This document shows positions 22,827 to 33,162 of a DNA stretch of 64,000 nt, one piece after another. A program made the translations under genes and the position numbers. The number at the start of each line of letters is the position of its first letter. The first letter of the stretch is position 1. Below the pieces are notes generated by a model. The model worked only from the letters and a program-made list of their open reading frames with translations. It had not been told where the DNA came from and made no database searches. The stretch comes from Tachypleus tridentatus (taxonomy: Eukaryota > Arthropoda > Merostomata > Xiphosura > Limulidae). The DNA lies in the NCBI RefSeq assembly GCF_004210375.1, contig NC_134834.1, positions 11,145,857 to 11,209,856 of the forward strand. Direction: 5' to 3'.

Positions 22827-23038
22827 CGAGTCGCGCTAAACATGCTCGCCCTCCCAGCCGTGGGGGCGTTATAATGTGACGCTCAATCCCACTTTTCGTT
22901 GGTAAAAGAGTAGCCCAAGAGTTGGCGGTGGGTGGTGATACTAGCTGCTTTACCTCTAGTCTTACACTGCTAAATTAAGGACGGCTAGCACAGATAGCCC
23001 TCGAGTAGCTTTGTGCGAAATTCCAAAAAACAAAAACA
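22827..23038 (+). mobile_element. SINE1 lacking most of the tRNA head
   Basis: Starts near GAGTCGCGCTAAACATGCTC, so boxes A and B are gone, and ends with AAAAAACAAAAACAAACAAA. It carries the subfamily markers GCGCTAAACATG and CTCCCAGCCGTGGGG, shared with the copy at 30500-30778. It could not be transcribed by pol III from its own promoter. Paired with the inverted fragment on its left it makes a ~90-bp inverted repeat. Confidence 0.9.
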
Positions 23039-23058
23039 AACAAATCTCATCTGGTGTT

Positions 23059-23335
23059 GCCCGCCATAGCGAGGTGGGTTAAGGCGTTCGACTCATAATC
23101 TGAGGGTCGCGGGTTCGAATCCCGATTGTATTAAACATGCTCGCTCTTTCTGGCGTGGGGGCATTATAATGTTACAGTCAATCCCACTATTCGTTGGTAA
23201 AAGAGTAGCCCAAGAGTTGGCGGTGGGCGGTAATGACTAGCTGCCTTCCTTCCCTCTAGTCTTACACTGCTAAATTAGGGACGGGTAGCGCAGATAACCC
23301 TCGAGTAGCTTTGCGCAAAATTCAAAACCAAAACA
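23059..23335 (+). mobile_element. SINE1, full length with TSD
   Basis: Begins GCCCGCCATAGCGAGGTGGG, has an intact box B (GGTTCGAATCC) and ends AAAATTCAAAACCAAAACA. The TSD is TCATCTGGTGTT (23047-23058) and TCATGCGGTGTT (23336-23347), ten of twelve matching. The body has a four-base duplication in the CTTCCTTCCCTCTAG region. It inserted only ~20 bases from the 3' end of the previous SINE1. Confidence 0.93.
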
Positions 23336-23347
23336 TCATGCGGTGTT

Positions 23348-23807
23348 AGAACAGAATGATGACTTATTGGCTTTTCATTGGATGGTCGTGATTTTTATGT
23401 AAACAGGAATGCAGTTTTTAAACCTATAGTTCATGTACAACTGATTTCAGATTTCGTCTTCTAGCACACCTATTCTTTATATGGTAATATTAGTATGTTG
23501 ATTGTGTTAGCTTTTGATCTCACAAACTACAGTCCTCTTTTTCAAACATTCTGCGTGCGGGTCTATTCTCGAAACAATGTACTCCGGCCAGACACATTGC
23601 ACGGGTTTTATAGTAAAGTGATGAAAAACGTAGGAATTCTCTCGGGATTTATACAGGCACTGTTTTTGTAGATGAGTTTGAAGACTTATAACACTAAAAT
23701 TCAGGCTCCAGTACCTAACGGTGGACAAAAACAGTCTTGTGTAGGATGGAACATAGCATTAAGAGGACGAATATATCAATTGTATATAAGAAGAACGCCA
23801 CACTACA
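23348..23807. other. Single-copy spacer, no gene seen
   Basis: A 73-codon minus frame at 23507-23728 has no recognisable domain. No RNA gene or repeat. Confidence 0.55.
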
Positions 23808-23824
23808 GATAAACGTTTTATCCC

Positions 23825-24032
23825 CGTCACTCCCAACATGTTCGCCCTTTCAGCCGTGTGGGCGTTATGAAGTTACGGCCAATCCCACTATTCGTTGGTA
23901 AAAGAGTAACCCAAGAGTTGGCGGTGGGTGGTGATGACTAGCTGCCTTCCCTCTAGTCTTACACTGCTAAATTAGGGATGGCTAGCACAGATAGCCCTAG
24001 TGTAGCTTTGTGCGAAATTCAAAACAAACCAA
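23825..24032 (+). mobile_element. SINE1, 5'-truncated at insertion
   Basis: The copy starts at the tRNA/body boundary (GTCACTCCCAACATGTTCGC) and lacks the promoter boxes, yet it has its own TSD: GATAAACGTTTTATCCC at 23808-23824 and GATATACGTTTTACTCC at 24033-24049 (14 of 17). The truncation therefore happened during reverse transcription, as with LINE-mobilised copies, and not by later deletion. It ends GCGAAATTCAAAACAAACC. Confidence 0.9.
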
Positions 24033-24049
24033 GATATACGTTTTACTCC

Positions 24050-24867
24050 TTCAACTGTTTGTCGTCTGGAATAAGCTGTCTGAACGTCTCGTGCTGTTAT
24101 TAGACGTAATATAATGATTTAATTGGAGTCTGAGAAGTCATTGGTATACCCAACTCGTTAAAAACGTTTGACACAAGAAGAGATGGTTGTTTGGTTTAAC
24201 AGGTAGAAATGCACAGTTTCTATGACATATTTCTTCTTACGCTGTTTGCCTCGTCATTTAAATGTACAAATAACTGTTTTACATCAACAAATAACATCAT
24301 TACAAGAATATCCTGCTGAGTGAATTATTCAACTTAAAAGTTTCAAATAATAAAGCAATGTCATAAAATAAGATATCTCTACCAAAGATACCGGGATTGT
24401 ATTTCTATGGGTATGTGAAACAACAATTTACGATTATTTAACCCTAACCCTTTGTTTTGTTTTTTTAGGAGTAGTGGGTGATGTAATTACTACGTTTACA
24501 ACCTAACATCCCTAAAAACTGGTGTTACAGTCTCACAAAAATTAAACGTCTTTCGAGATGTGCCAAGTTAACCTCGTGACGGTGGTGGAAAGGTTAGGTT
24601 AGGTTAGGTTAACTAAACGCGTTTTTACTCTCTGACGGCTATTCCTTAGCGCATCACTATAATAAACAGAGCGACTTTTACACATAATTCTTAGTGTTAT
24701 TTCGCTAATTTGTATGACGTTTAGACCATAAACACAGTGTGTATAGTGCTTTATGTTTCATGATTTCATGCAAATAGTTCATAAGTATTAGGATAACATT
24801 GAAGCAACTAGCAGGCAAAGCCTGCAACGGAGTGATTATTATACTTACATAAGGCACTGTGAGTTTA
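24050..24867. other. Single-copy spacer with a short TTAGG-like tract
   Basis: No gene seen. It contains AGGTTAGGTTAGGTTAGGTT at 24591-24610, four copies of the arthropod telomere motif (TTAGG), listed separately. The remainder is AT-rich with no supported feature. Confidence 0.6.
24591..24610. repeat. Four TTAGG-type repeats
   Basis: AGGTTAGGTTAGGTTAGGTT is four units of the pentamer used at most arthropod telomeres. It is too short to be a telomere remnant with certainty and may be chance or a microsatellite. Confidence 0.6.
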
Positions 24868-25655
24868 TCTTGAAAGTGGAGTTTCTCCCAGGGGATATTC
24901 CGTGTTAACCTTGAATGTGGAGTTTCTCCCAGGATATATTGTTGTTAATTTTAATAAAAGTAGAGTTTCTTCCAGGGGATATTCCGTGTGAACCTTGAAT
25001 GTGGAGTTTCTCCCAGGATATATCGTTGTCAACTTTAATAAAAGTAGAGTTTCTCCCAGGGTATATTGTTGTCAACTTTAATAAAATTAGAGTTTCTCCC
25101 AGGGTATATTGTTGTCAACTTTAATAAAATTAGAGTTTCTCCCAGGGTATATTGTTGTTAACTTTAATAAAAGTAGAGTTTCTCCCAGGGTATATTGTTG
25201 TCAACTTTAATAAAAGTAGAGTTTCTCTCAGGGTATATTGTTGTTAACTTTAATAAAAGTAGAGTTTCTCCCAGGGTATATTGTTGTCAACTTTAATAAA
25301 AGTAGAGTTTCTCCCAGGGTATATTGTTGTTAACTTTAATAAAAGTAGAGTTTCTCCCAGGGTATATTGTTGTTAACTTTAATAAAAGTAGAGTTTCTCC
25401 CAGGGTATATTGTTGTCAACTTTAATAAAAGTAGAGTTTCTCCCAGGGTATATTGTTGTCAACTTTAATAAAAGTAGAGTTTCTGCCAGGATATATTGTT
25501 GTCAACTTTAATAAAAGTAGAGTTTCTGCCAGGATATATTGTTGTTAACTTTAATAAAAGTAGAGTTTCTGCCAGGATATATTGTTGTTAACTTTAATAA
25601 ATGTAGAGTTTCTGCCAGGATATATCGTTGTTAACTTTAATAAAAGTAGAGTTTC
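24868..25655. repeat. Minisatellite D, 43-bp unit
   Basis: About 18 units of TTGTTGTCAACTTTAATAAA, then AGTAGAGTTTCTCCCAGGGT, then ATA. The left edge mixes a second variant (GGAGTTTCTCCCAGGGGATA with TTCCGTGTTAACCTTGAATG) in alternation with the main unit. The right half changes CTCCCAGGG to CTGCCAGGA. Variants are ordered along the array, as expected from growth by local unequal exchange. It ends at AGTAGAGTTTCCACC. Confidence 0.93.
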
Positions 25656-25971
25656 CACCATTTAGTCAACTTCGTCATATTTAGACTGCCTGATTGAATT
25701 TGTTTACTTGAGTTTTGTTTTTCATCTTATGATTTTAGTATCTTTAAATAATATTCATGATCCACTTATTTCGAAATTTAAGCACAAAGTTGTTTTTGTA
25801 CCAATAACTTACTGCATCATACTGTACTTCCACAGTGTAACTTAGTTCTGTAAACTACAGAAGTATGTCAGTGCCAACAGTTCACAGAAATAATACTTCA
25901 TTAACCTCTAACACAGGATGAATTGATTCTACGAAGTACAAAGGATAATCAGTAGTGTAAGTTCTAAATCT
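25656..25971. other. Single-copy spacer
   Basis: AT-rich with no supported gene or RNA. It separates minisatellite D from the next SINE1. Confidence 0.55.
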
Positions 25972-26239
25972 GGCTTGTCATGGTTAGGTGGTTAAGGCAT
26001 TCTACACATAATCCGAGGGTCCTGGGTTCGAATCCCCGTCACAAGAAACATGCTCGTATTTTCAGCTGCGTGGGCATTATAATGTGACGGTCAATCCCAC
26101 CATTCGTTGGTAAAAGAGTAGCCCAACCGAAGAGTGGGCGGTGGATGGTGATGACTAGCTGCCCTCTAGTCTTACACTACTAAATTAGGGACGGCTAGCG
26201 CAGATAGCCCTCGTGTAGCTTTGTGTGAAATTCAAAACA
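25972..26239 (+). mobile_element. SINE1, nearly full length
   Basis: The head GGCTTGTCATGGTTAGGTGG and box B GGTTCGAATCCCC are intact. The body carries an insertion (GCCCAACCGAAGAGTGGGCG in place of the usual CCCAAGAGTTGGCG) and a deletion of CTTCC before CTCTAG. It ends GTGTGAAATTCAAAAC. I could not identify a convincing TSD. Confidence 0.9.
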
Positions 26240-26544
26240 TGCTCTCTCCTTTTATCTTTTCTTTACATCACAGTGTTATAAGAATTTATCAAATTCCATG
26301 ACACAATGACAAAACAGTCATTTTATAAAAACCAGGTGACATTATCTTCTCTTTGTTGTTGTTTTGCTACAATCCATACATATTAAGAAGAAGCGAGATG
26401 GGAAAGGAATGAATAGGATTACGACTGTTTTCAGTGAATCACTTTAAGTCTTACCAAACTGAACTACCGGGTATCGGAGGAACGCAGCTCTCAATCTCAG
26501 CTCATTCGATTAAATGTAATGTGACTGTTGAATTACTTCTTCCT

Positions 26545-26785
26545 CGAAATTTCTTCAAAGCTACACGAGCGCCATCTATACTAATCGTTCATGATTTAGA
26601 AGTGATAGACTAGAGGAAAGGGAACTAGATAGTTCTACACACCAGTAATTGTTGTACCATCGAATAATTTCACCGATCGTAACATTGCAACGGCTGAAAA
26701 GGTTGAGTCTTTTCGGTGAAGGGATTCAAACCTGGGTACTCAGGTCGCGAATTGAGCACCCTAATTTTACCAGATGTAACAAACT
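26545..26785 (-). mobile_element. Old, diverged SINE1
   Basis: Minus-strand copy in which all parts can be followed in order but with many changes: GCTACACGAGCGCCATCTAT (tail side), TTTAGAAGTGATAGACTAGA, ACCATCGAATAATTTCACCG, ACGGCTGAAAAGG, GGGATTCAAACCTGGG (box B complement) and TTTTACCAGATG (box A side). Divergence far exceeds that of the other copies, so the family has been active for a long time. Confidence 0.75.
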
Positions 26786-27099
26786 ACCCTTTTACTTTCG
26801 TAAGCTTAACACTAATAAACAAAATCGGTCTTAATAAAGAGTATTCTGTAGATTTATAAACAATAATGATAAAGCTTAGAAGTTTTGAAAGGGAATTATT
26901 TTGTCGTTGAGATTGAAAATGATGGAAAATAGAAATAAGTGAGCCAACCATAAACTGAACGACGTGTTTTTTTACTATAAAAACAAACAAACACCAGCAT
27001 ATCTTTAAACATGATTTTGAAAGACGCGTTAAATTATCTCTTAATATTTGTTTAAAGAATTGCACCTTAGCAACTTTGGTGTTCTATCCTTAACGTTCT
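26786..27099. other. Single-copy spacer
   Basis: A 93-codon minus frame at 26784-27065 is lysine- and hydrophobic-rich, has no recognised domain, and I consider it chance. Confidence 0.5.
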
Positions 27100-27165
27100 C
27101 CAATGGGGCATCGGTAAGCCTACGAATTTACAACGCTAAAATTCAAATTTCGATTCCCCGAAACC
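27100..27165 (+). mobile_element. SINE2 fragment, diverged
   Basis: CATCGGTAAGCCTACGAATT, TACAACGCTAAAATTC and TTTCGATTCCCCG follow the SINE2 head including its box B region. The downstream third is not recognisable. Confidence 0.65.
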
Positions 27166-27602
27166 AACAATCTTTCAGTTCAGGTGTCAGTGTGATCGCC
27201 TTGCTTGCGAGAAGTAGCAAAATATGAAAAGGTACCAATTGTCCACATAATGGTCATCTGAAGACCTCAAAGTCAGACCCGTGGACATTTCTAAGAAGAA
27301 AGAAATGTGGTATTCACGTAGCTTGAATAATTCTAAGGCAATTTTGTGTTAACTTTTACCACAGATGATTCAATCCCGGGACCAACAAATTTGAGGAAAC
27401 TAGACATATACTGCAGTGGTTACGAGAATAAATACGTAATTATGAGTCATCACAACGTTTCGTGAAGAACCATTTTAACACAGTAAGTAAGAATAATTAT
27501 TCTATTTCATCTTGCGTGCGTAAAGAGACACAGCAGATCAGTACCTTTCGGTATTATTAATAAAACACATTTTTAATTTCCTGAGTTACAGTTAAAACTC
27601 TA
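27166..27602. other. Single-copy spacer
   Basis: No gene, RNA or repeat that I can support. Confidence 0.5.
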
Positions 27603-27716
27603 GGTTACTTAACGGTAACTCTAGGGATTTACAACGTTAAAAGCAGGGGGTCGATTCTCCTCGGTGAACAAAGCCGATAGCCCGATGTAGCCTTGCTATA
27701 ATAAAACACACATACC
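27603..27716 (+). mobile_element. SINE2 copy
   Basis: AACGGTAACTCTAGGGATTT, ACAACGTTAAAAGCAGGGGG, TCGATTCTCCTCGGTGAAC, then AGCCCGATGTAGCCTTGCTA and TAAAACACACAT. Moderately diverged. No clear TSD seen. Confidence 0.85.
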
Positions 27717-27964
27717 AAAATTCTTTACACATGAATAAATAAAACAAAAATCAAATGTGAAAGTGCCAACATATTGTAAATAGTTGTCGCGTTACTTCTC
27801 ACTAGATGGCAGGAGAGTCTCATCAACTGTAACATCACTTCCAGCATTCTTGTGTTATAATAGCATTTTATGTTTGTATGAATATAGTTGACACACCTTT
27901 CGTGTACGACAAACACAGAACAACCGTCCAACCCAACAAGTCAATGAAAATAAATTCTCAGTTA

Positions 27965-28225
27965 TTCTAGGCGAGACGTGGCCTATGGTTGGCGTGGTGA
28001 CTGCGGACTTCAAATCTTATGAACTTGATACTTGAAGTCCTTGTTGTGGACAAAACAAACAAATCAGAGCTTCGCACTTGAAGACCGTTATAAGAGTGAC
28101 AGTCAAATTCCATTATCTAGTTAGACATGAGCTCACAGTGATTGCTTTAACTAGCTGTTTTCCTCTATATTTTTATTTTAAATTAGGTCTGGATAGTTAG
28201 CACAGATAATGTGAATTCTACAAAA
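27965..28225 (+). mobile_element. Old, diverged SINE1
   Basis: The order of SINE1 blocks is preserved with heavy divergence: GGCCTATGGTTGGCGTGGTG (head), GTTATAAGAGTGACAGTCAA, CCATTATCTAGTTAGACATG, AACTAGCTGTTTTCCTCTAT, AAATTAGGTCTGGATAGTTA and a CAAAAAACAAAACAAAAC tail. The box B region is lost. Confidence 0.7.
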
Positions 28226-28310
28226 AACAAAACAAAACTTATTGAATGTTATAACAGCATGCTATTCTTCGTTGTGAGTGTTAACCATGTAAGTATCTAT
28301 TACAAACAGT

Positions 28311-28417
28311 GTGTGTCTGTGTGGTTTTCTTACAGCAAGGCCACAGGAGGCTATCTGCTGAGCCCACCGAGGGGAATCGAACCCCTAACTTTAGCGTTGT
28401 AAATATGTAGCGGGGTG
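28311..28417 (-). mobile_element. SINE2 with TSD
   Basis: On the minus strand it has AACGCTAAAGTTAGGGGTTC, GATTCCCCTCGGTGGGCTC and a tail-side CCTTGCTGTAAGAAAACCAC. The TSD is TTACAAACAGT (28300-28310) and TTACAAATAGT (28418-28428), one mismatch in 11. The insert is ~107 bp and the extreme 5' end of the head appears shortened. Confidence 0.9.
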
Positions 28418-28428
28418 TTACAAATAGT

Positions 28429-28735
28429 CCTCTGTCCGGCAGTACAATATTTAAAATAAAAATAAAACACATTCTGTGATTAACGATCGATTAAAATGTG
28501 TTAGACACTTGACAGGACCGACTTGTTCCTCAGTTCTTATAGTTTTACAGCGTGACGGGGCTATAAATTAATAATTACAATTTTTGTCGAAACTGATAGA
28601 GAAAAAAATAAAAAAAAGTTTGCATCCTGCTTTTCAAAAGAAATCTCAAGTCGTCGGTTGATGGAAACATATAATAGTATAGCAGCATTATGTATGTCCC
28701 TTTATAATTTTTCTTCGTTTTATCCTTTTCTTATG
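28429..28735. other. Single-copy spacer
   Basis: AT-rich; nothing supported. Confidence 0.5.
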
Positions 28736-28945
28736 TTAAAGAGCGCACTGAAGTCCGTGTCTAAGCGCGAGGCCCTGTCTGTGTAGACGTTGAGATGCCG
28801 GACGTACGTTAGTCGAAACGTCAAATGGATTTTGTTGTCCCTCGTTTACTCCACGTGCGCAACAATAACTCTCGTTGTTGATTTGTTTGACAGCTGTCGG
28901 GGTCTTAAACTTTATCTCAAAGGGATCCTTCACTCGTGTATCCAT
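28736..28945 (-). CDS. Unrecognised short open frame, possible exon (weak)
   Basis: This 69-codon minus-strand frame lies in a patch with visibly higher GC than its AT-rich surroundings, which is the only reason to list it. It begins MDTRVKDPFEIKFKTPTA and ends GLALRHGLQCAL before TAA. I recognise no domain, signal peptide or membrane segment. Two GT dinucleotides inside it (in the GGAGTAAACG and AACGTACGTC contexts) could act as splice donors if it were a first exon, but I cannot show a partner exon in the window. It may equally be a chance frame. Conservation in a related species would decide it. Confidence 0.15.
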   Translation of the reverse strand: MDTRVKDPFEIKFKTPTAVKQINNESYCCARGVNEGQQNPFDVSTNVRPASQRLHRQGLALRHGLQCAL

Positions 28946-30499
28946 GTTTTTAGGAACATGATTCTATAATAAATAACGTATACGATCCATTCAGACTTTA
29001 ATGCCTACCCATCCGGGCGCGTGCTGAATCGAAGCCGTTAAGACGTTTCTTTAACAGGTATAATCACCGCTACACTTTATGTTTACGAAACGTTTCATTA
29101 CGGCCGCTATTTTGTTTAAGTCTAGTCAATGATATAAGTACGTTACTGTACTCTTATCAGTTAAACCCAAAAATCCTTCGACTTGGGGACTAAGCCTGAA
29201 GATTTATTTGGTTTTGTTTCAATACAAATAAGAAATAATATTATGACCTGATGTTTTGTAATTAGCATGATTCGAAATTCTCCTTTCATGACAAATGATT
29301 CGCACGTGACTAATATGCAAAAATATATGGATTAACTTTACAGAGATTACCTGTTTTCGTCCCTGCCCAACTTGTTGCTATGGCTACATCAACTTTCATC
29401 GAAAGAGAAAGCTGTAACTGAAGAGTGAGTGAATTAATTTGATATATACTTACTTAACTATGTACATTCAATAACATATAATCTCTATAAACTTCTTTTA
29501 GTTGGTACAAAACACGAAGTTTGTAAGACAAACGTCTTTTTCGTGATTCCTCTCAGATTTGAAGTGTTTCATGAACGCGTTTCTTGTCAATAATGCTTTT
29601 TGTTGTGTCCATCGTAGGAACCGAACCATGAATTTTAGCGTTATCAGTAACTTGTGCTCAAAGCAAGTAAACCGTATAAATCGAAACTATAATAAAAATA
29701 AAAATAACTTAACAAATACGATAATTAATATAATTTATCGGTCTAACTAGGAGTGTGGCATGCCAAGAGAAAACAGTGTAATAATAGTCATTGTTTCACA
29801 AGTTAGATAGCTTTATTGTTATCCGTATTTTCGGCCACAATTCTAATTATATCTCATGAAGTTTGGCATACTTAAGAAATTTTAAATTGTCATTAATTTT
29901 ATACGTATGCTAAGCTAATAAAGTATGGAAAATGTCTTAAGTTATTATTATCGACATTAGTGTTGTTTGTTCATCATTTCATTGTACGTATGTCTCCACA
30001 GCTAATATGAAAATAAGTTGTCTTAGCTTTTAGATGTTGGATATAGACGTACTGTAAACTTTATTATGAAAGAAAAAGATAGCTTTAGGCTTACTGATAA
30101 TTCATAGTTCAACGTTTTTCGTGTATTTAAATATGCGTAACTATTGACACCAATACAATTTCATTGTTGTAGCATTGTTTAATTACATAAAGTGAAAACG
30201 TATGCGTTGATTCTCATGAGGAACTTTAATCGATGTATCTTATAGAATAACAGTAAGTACTAGAGATATATTTTAAAAAAATCTTAAATTACCTTTCAAG
30301 ATATAACAGCTTAAAAACTGACTTTCGTTCTCACCGCATAGAAACAGAGACATCACTTATAAATAGCATGAAACGTTTAATGTCGAATTCATCTTTCAGC
30401 TTCGCAAAGTGAAACAGACAATAATGGTTGCCACGTGGGTTGGATATTGTCTTTTTCTCTTTGTTTGCGTTATATTACGTCTTTCATATCCTTGTGGAT
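28946..30499. other. Single-copy AT-rich DNA, no gene seen
   Basis: Apart from a decayed SINE2 near 29597-29665, this stretch has stops in all frames at high density and no recognised repeat, RNA gene or exon. Confidence 0.55.
29597..29665 (-). mobile_element. SINE2 fragment, diverged
   Basis: CGTAGGAACCGAACCATGAA and TTTTAGCGTTATCAGTAACT are the complement of the SINE2 head around box B. The tail side is missing or unrecognisable. Confidence 0.5.
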
Positions 30500-30778
30500 T
30501 TGTTTGTTTGTTTTGGAATTTCGCACAAAGCTACTCGAGGGCTATCTGTGCTAGCCGTCCCTAATTTAGCAGTGTAAGACTAGAGGGAAGGCAGCTAGTC
30601 ATCACCACCCACCGCCAACTCTTGGGCTACTCTTTTACCAACGAATAGTGGGATTAACCGTCACATTATACGCCCCCACGGCTGGGAGGGCGAGCATGTT
30701 TAGCGCGACGCGGGCGCGAACCCGCGATCCTCGGATTACGAGTCGCACGCCTTACGCGCTTGGCCATGCCAGGCCTCG
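30500..30778 (-). mobile_element. SINE1, full length with TSD
   Basis: Minus-strand copy. The tail complement TTTGTTTGTTTTGGAATTTC is at 30500 and the head complement TTGGCCATGCCAGGC is at the right edge. TTGTGGAT flanks it exactly at 30492-30499 and 30779-30786. Box B is altered (GTTCGCGCCCGCG on the sense strand). It shares the CTCCCAGCCGTGGGGG and GCGCTAAACATG markers with 22827-23038, defining a subfamily. Confidence 0.93.
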
Positions 30779-30786
30779 TTGTGGAT

Positions 30787-31059
30787 AGTTTACAGTTTCG
30801 CTTTTATATAAATCTTCATAATATCGAAATTGTTCAAAATTTTATGTTTCCAAGTAAACAAAAATCGAGCCAGTTACTTCGACATTTTACAAACTCTTAC
30901 ACGAAAATGTAATTAATTTCAAATTATTTTCTTCATTATTAATTTGCCGTGAATTAATTCCGTTATAGATGGCGCTACTATCAAACATTGTAAATACTTT
31001 TCTGAAATTTATCGACCAAAAGATATCTTGGTTCCATTGTTGTTAAGCGCAAAATTTCA
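30787..31059. other. Single-copy spacer
   Basis: AT-rich; nothing supported. Confidence 0.5.
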
Positions 31060-31150
31060 AAATGGGCTATCTGTGTTTTACTTATCACGAGTACCGAAAC
31101 CCAAATTTTAGCGCTGTAAGCCTGCATGTTTACCGCTGAACCACAGGTAA
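31060..31150 (-). mobile_element. SINE2, diverged
   Basis: GGGCTATCTGTGTTTTACTT, ACCGAAACCCAAATTTTAGC, GCTGTAAGCCTGCATGTTTA and CCGCTGAACCACAGG follow the minus-strand SINE2 order from tail to head. No TSD recognised. Confidence 0.7.
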
Positions 31151-31537
31151 GTGAGTACGAAAACATGTTTCTAAAATATTGTACTGCCAGGATACGCTTA
31201 GCATGTGAAAGATAAACCAAAAACACTTTAATTTTCCAAGCTTTAATCAACCCAAAGTAAACACCTTTACGTGGATACATGTTTTAAAGTGGTTGATTAA
31301 TCGCGTTGAATTTCAAAACAGTCTTGGTTTGTATTAAATATTACAGGTTTTAAGGTACATTTGAAAGAAGTATTTCAAAGTTAGGCCTAGGCCTATTAGT
31401 TTTCCTTATAACATAAGGATGGGGTTCATCCCCAGGGCCCATAGATACTTTTATTCTATGTAAAATTACATGGGACGTAGGGTCCACAAACATTATTAGC
31501 TACTGGACCCCCACAACCTTAAATCCGCCACTGGTAA
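31151..31537. other. Single-copy spacer
   Basis: No supported gene. The open frame that crosses 30981-31280 on the minus strand runs through the SINE2 remnant and is not credible. Confidence 0.5.
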
Positions 31538-31635
31538 CAGCACAAACCTAACAAAGCTATACAAATACAACAGACGTATGATATACCAGCACAAACCTAA
31601 CAAAGCTATACAAATACAACAGACGTATGATATAC
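31538..31635. repeat. Perfect 49-bp tandem duplication
   Basis: CAGCACAAACCTAACAAAGC starts at 31538 and 31587. The two copies, each ending GACGTATGATATAC, appear identical. No spacer lies between them, so this is a very recent tandem duplication. Confidence 0.95.
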
Positions 31636-31721
31636 GTCTTGGAATCCGTACACGTAATTATTCACTTTTGAAAGAGTTGGAAATAAAATATGCTTAAAAC
31701 TAGCGAAAATAAGTTAAGTTC

Positions 31722-31870
31722 CATGAGTTTGTTTGTTTCAAAATCTTATACAAGGGCTATCTGCGCGTAGCCATCTTTAATTATGAATTGTTAAACAAGG
31801 GGAGAGACAGGTAGTCAACAGTAGCCACCGATAATTCTTGTCTGGAATATTATCGTTGCTATTATAGTAT
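31722..31870 (-). mobile_element. Old SINE1 3' part
   Basis: TTTGTTTGTTTCAAAATCTT, CAAGGGCTATCTGCGCGTAG, CCATCTTTAATTATGAATTG and AGGTAGTCAACAGTAGCCAC are the diverged complement of the SINE1 tail and core. The head side fades out into a G-run (about 31887-31901). Confidence 0.7.
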
Positions 31871-33162
31871 ATCCACGGCCTCAGACTGGGGGGGGGGGGG
31901 AGATATTTTAGAAGCAACGTGTTTCGAACCCTAAACCTTCGGCGTCATACTTCGAGTTTGCTAATGATTTGGTCACACCACAATGTTTTCAATAAGGAAG
32001 TGTTTCCAAAGACAGAACGTATTCTTCTGTATATTAAAATGTTCAAACAGTATTAATTAATCTCGCATAAATCATGAAGAAATGAAATATCTTTCTTATT
32101 TCAGCTAGTGTATAAAAAATAATTATTTTTTTAGCAAAAACGCGATTACATTACAAACAGCTTTAGCTAGATAGCAGAGTAAGACCCCTAGAATCTACAG
32201 ATTCATTTAATGTACATGTAGTTTGCCTCTCGACAGAGTATTATAGTAAAGACACTGCTTGTTGTATGTAAATCAGTAAAACCCTGTTTATTTGATTTTG
32301 TTTTCATGCGGGATAGCAAAAGGGTAATTTACCCTTTCCTATCGATCATCAAGGGGCTTCCAAATTCTAGTAACAATTACACACACACACACATAAATTA
32401 CAAAGTTTTCCAATTTTAAAACAGTAGGAAGTGTGACTGTATATTGCTGAGTTAATTCACTAATAGTCAAGTGGCTTGCGAAGTTTATGAATCACATCTG
32501 TCCTCCCCCCCAAAAAAACAAACAAAACAACAACAACAAAAAAAACAGACGAATATGAAGAGTGAGAATCTTAAGCCTATCAAGCGTACCTAGATAATAA
32601 GTTAGAGTTATTTTGCACAGTGCACAGATAAATAAAACCTTCGTATGAGAATACCTATTTAAAATTTTGCGTTAGGCTTACTGAAGAAAACAAAAATACA
32701 AGATTCGCGTGTCATGTTTCTTAAAAATTATCTATTTCCGAAACAAATAGATTACAGCAAAACTGTGTGTTTGAAATCGGACCTTAATTAACTAAAGGTC
32801 ATGCGCAGTCAATGTGTCGGACATCAACGAAAGTAACCGTCACTAATCACGTTGTATACTTTACGTATCGACCAATCAATAAAGCGAGAACGTTAATGTT
32901 ACATGTCTATGAATATAGTCTGATTTTGAATTTGAAAAAAATGTACATATTTAATCTACCAGGTGGCGCGTGTGTACATAATGTTTTGAGAATATTAACT
33001 TTATCTTATTTCAACACAGCAAACTGAAACTTCTCGTGTCAAATTAAGTCACTGGTTTTATTACTTTATACGAAGTTGTTACAATGTCTACATGTCTGTG
33101 CAACGTCCAATAACGAGATGGCAGACAACTACACAATATACATAACAACATAATGTTTATCA
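31871..33162. other. Single-copy AT-rich DNA
   Basis: No gene seen. It contains low-complexity tracts only: a G-run near 31890, a short (CA)n near 32380 and an A/C-rich tract at about 32508-32545. The 71-codon frame at 32812-33027 has no recognised domain. Confidence 0.55.

Noticed and set aside
24438..24452. TAACCCTAACCC as a vertebrate-type telomere relic
   Set aside because: Only two units are present, well within chance for AT-rich DNA.
30981..31280. 99-codon minus-strand open frame
   Set aside because: It overlaps a SINE2 relic and has no recognisable motif.
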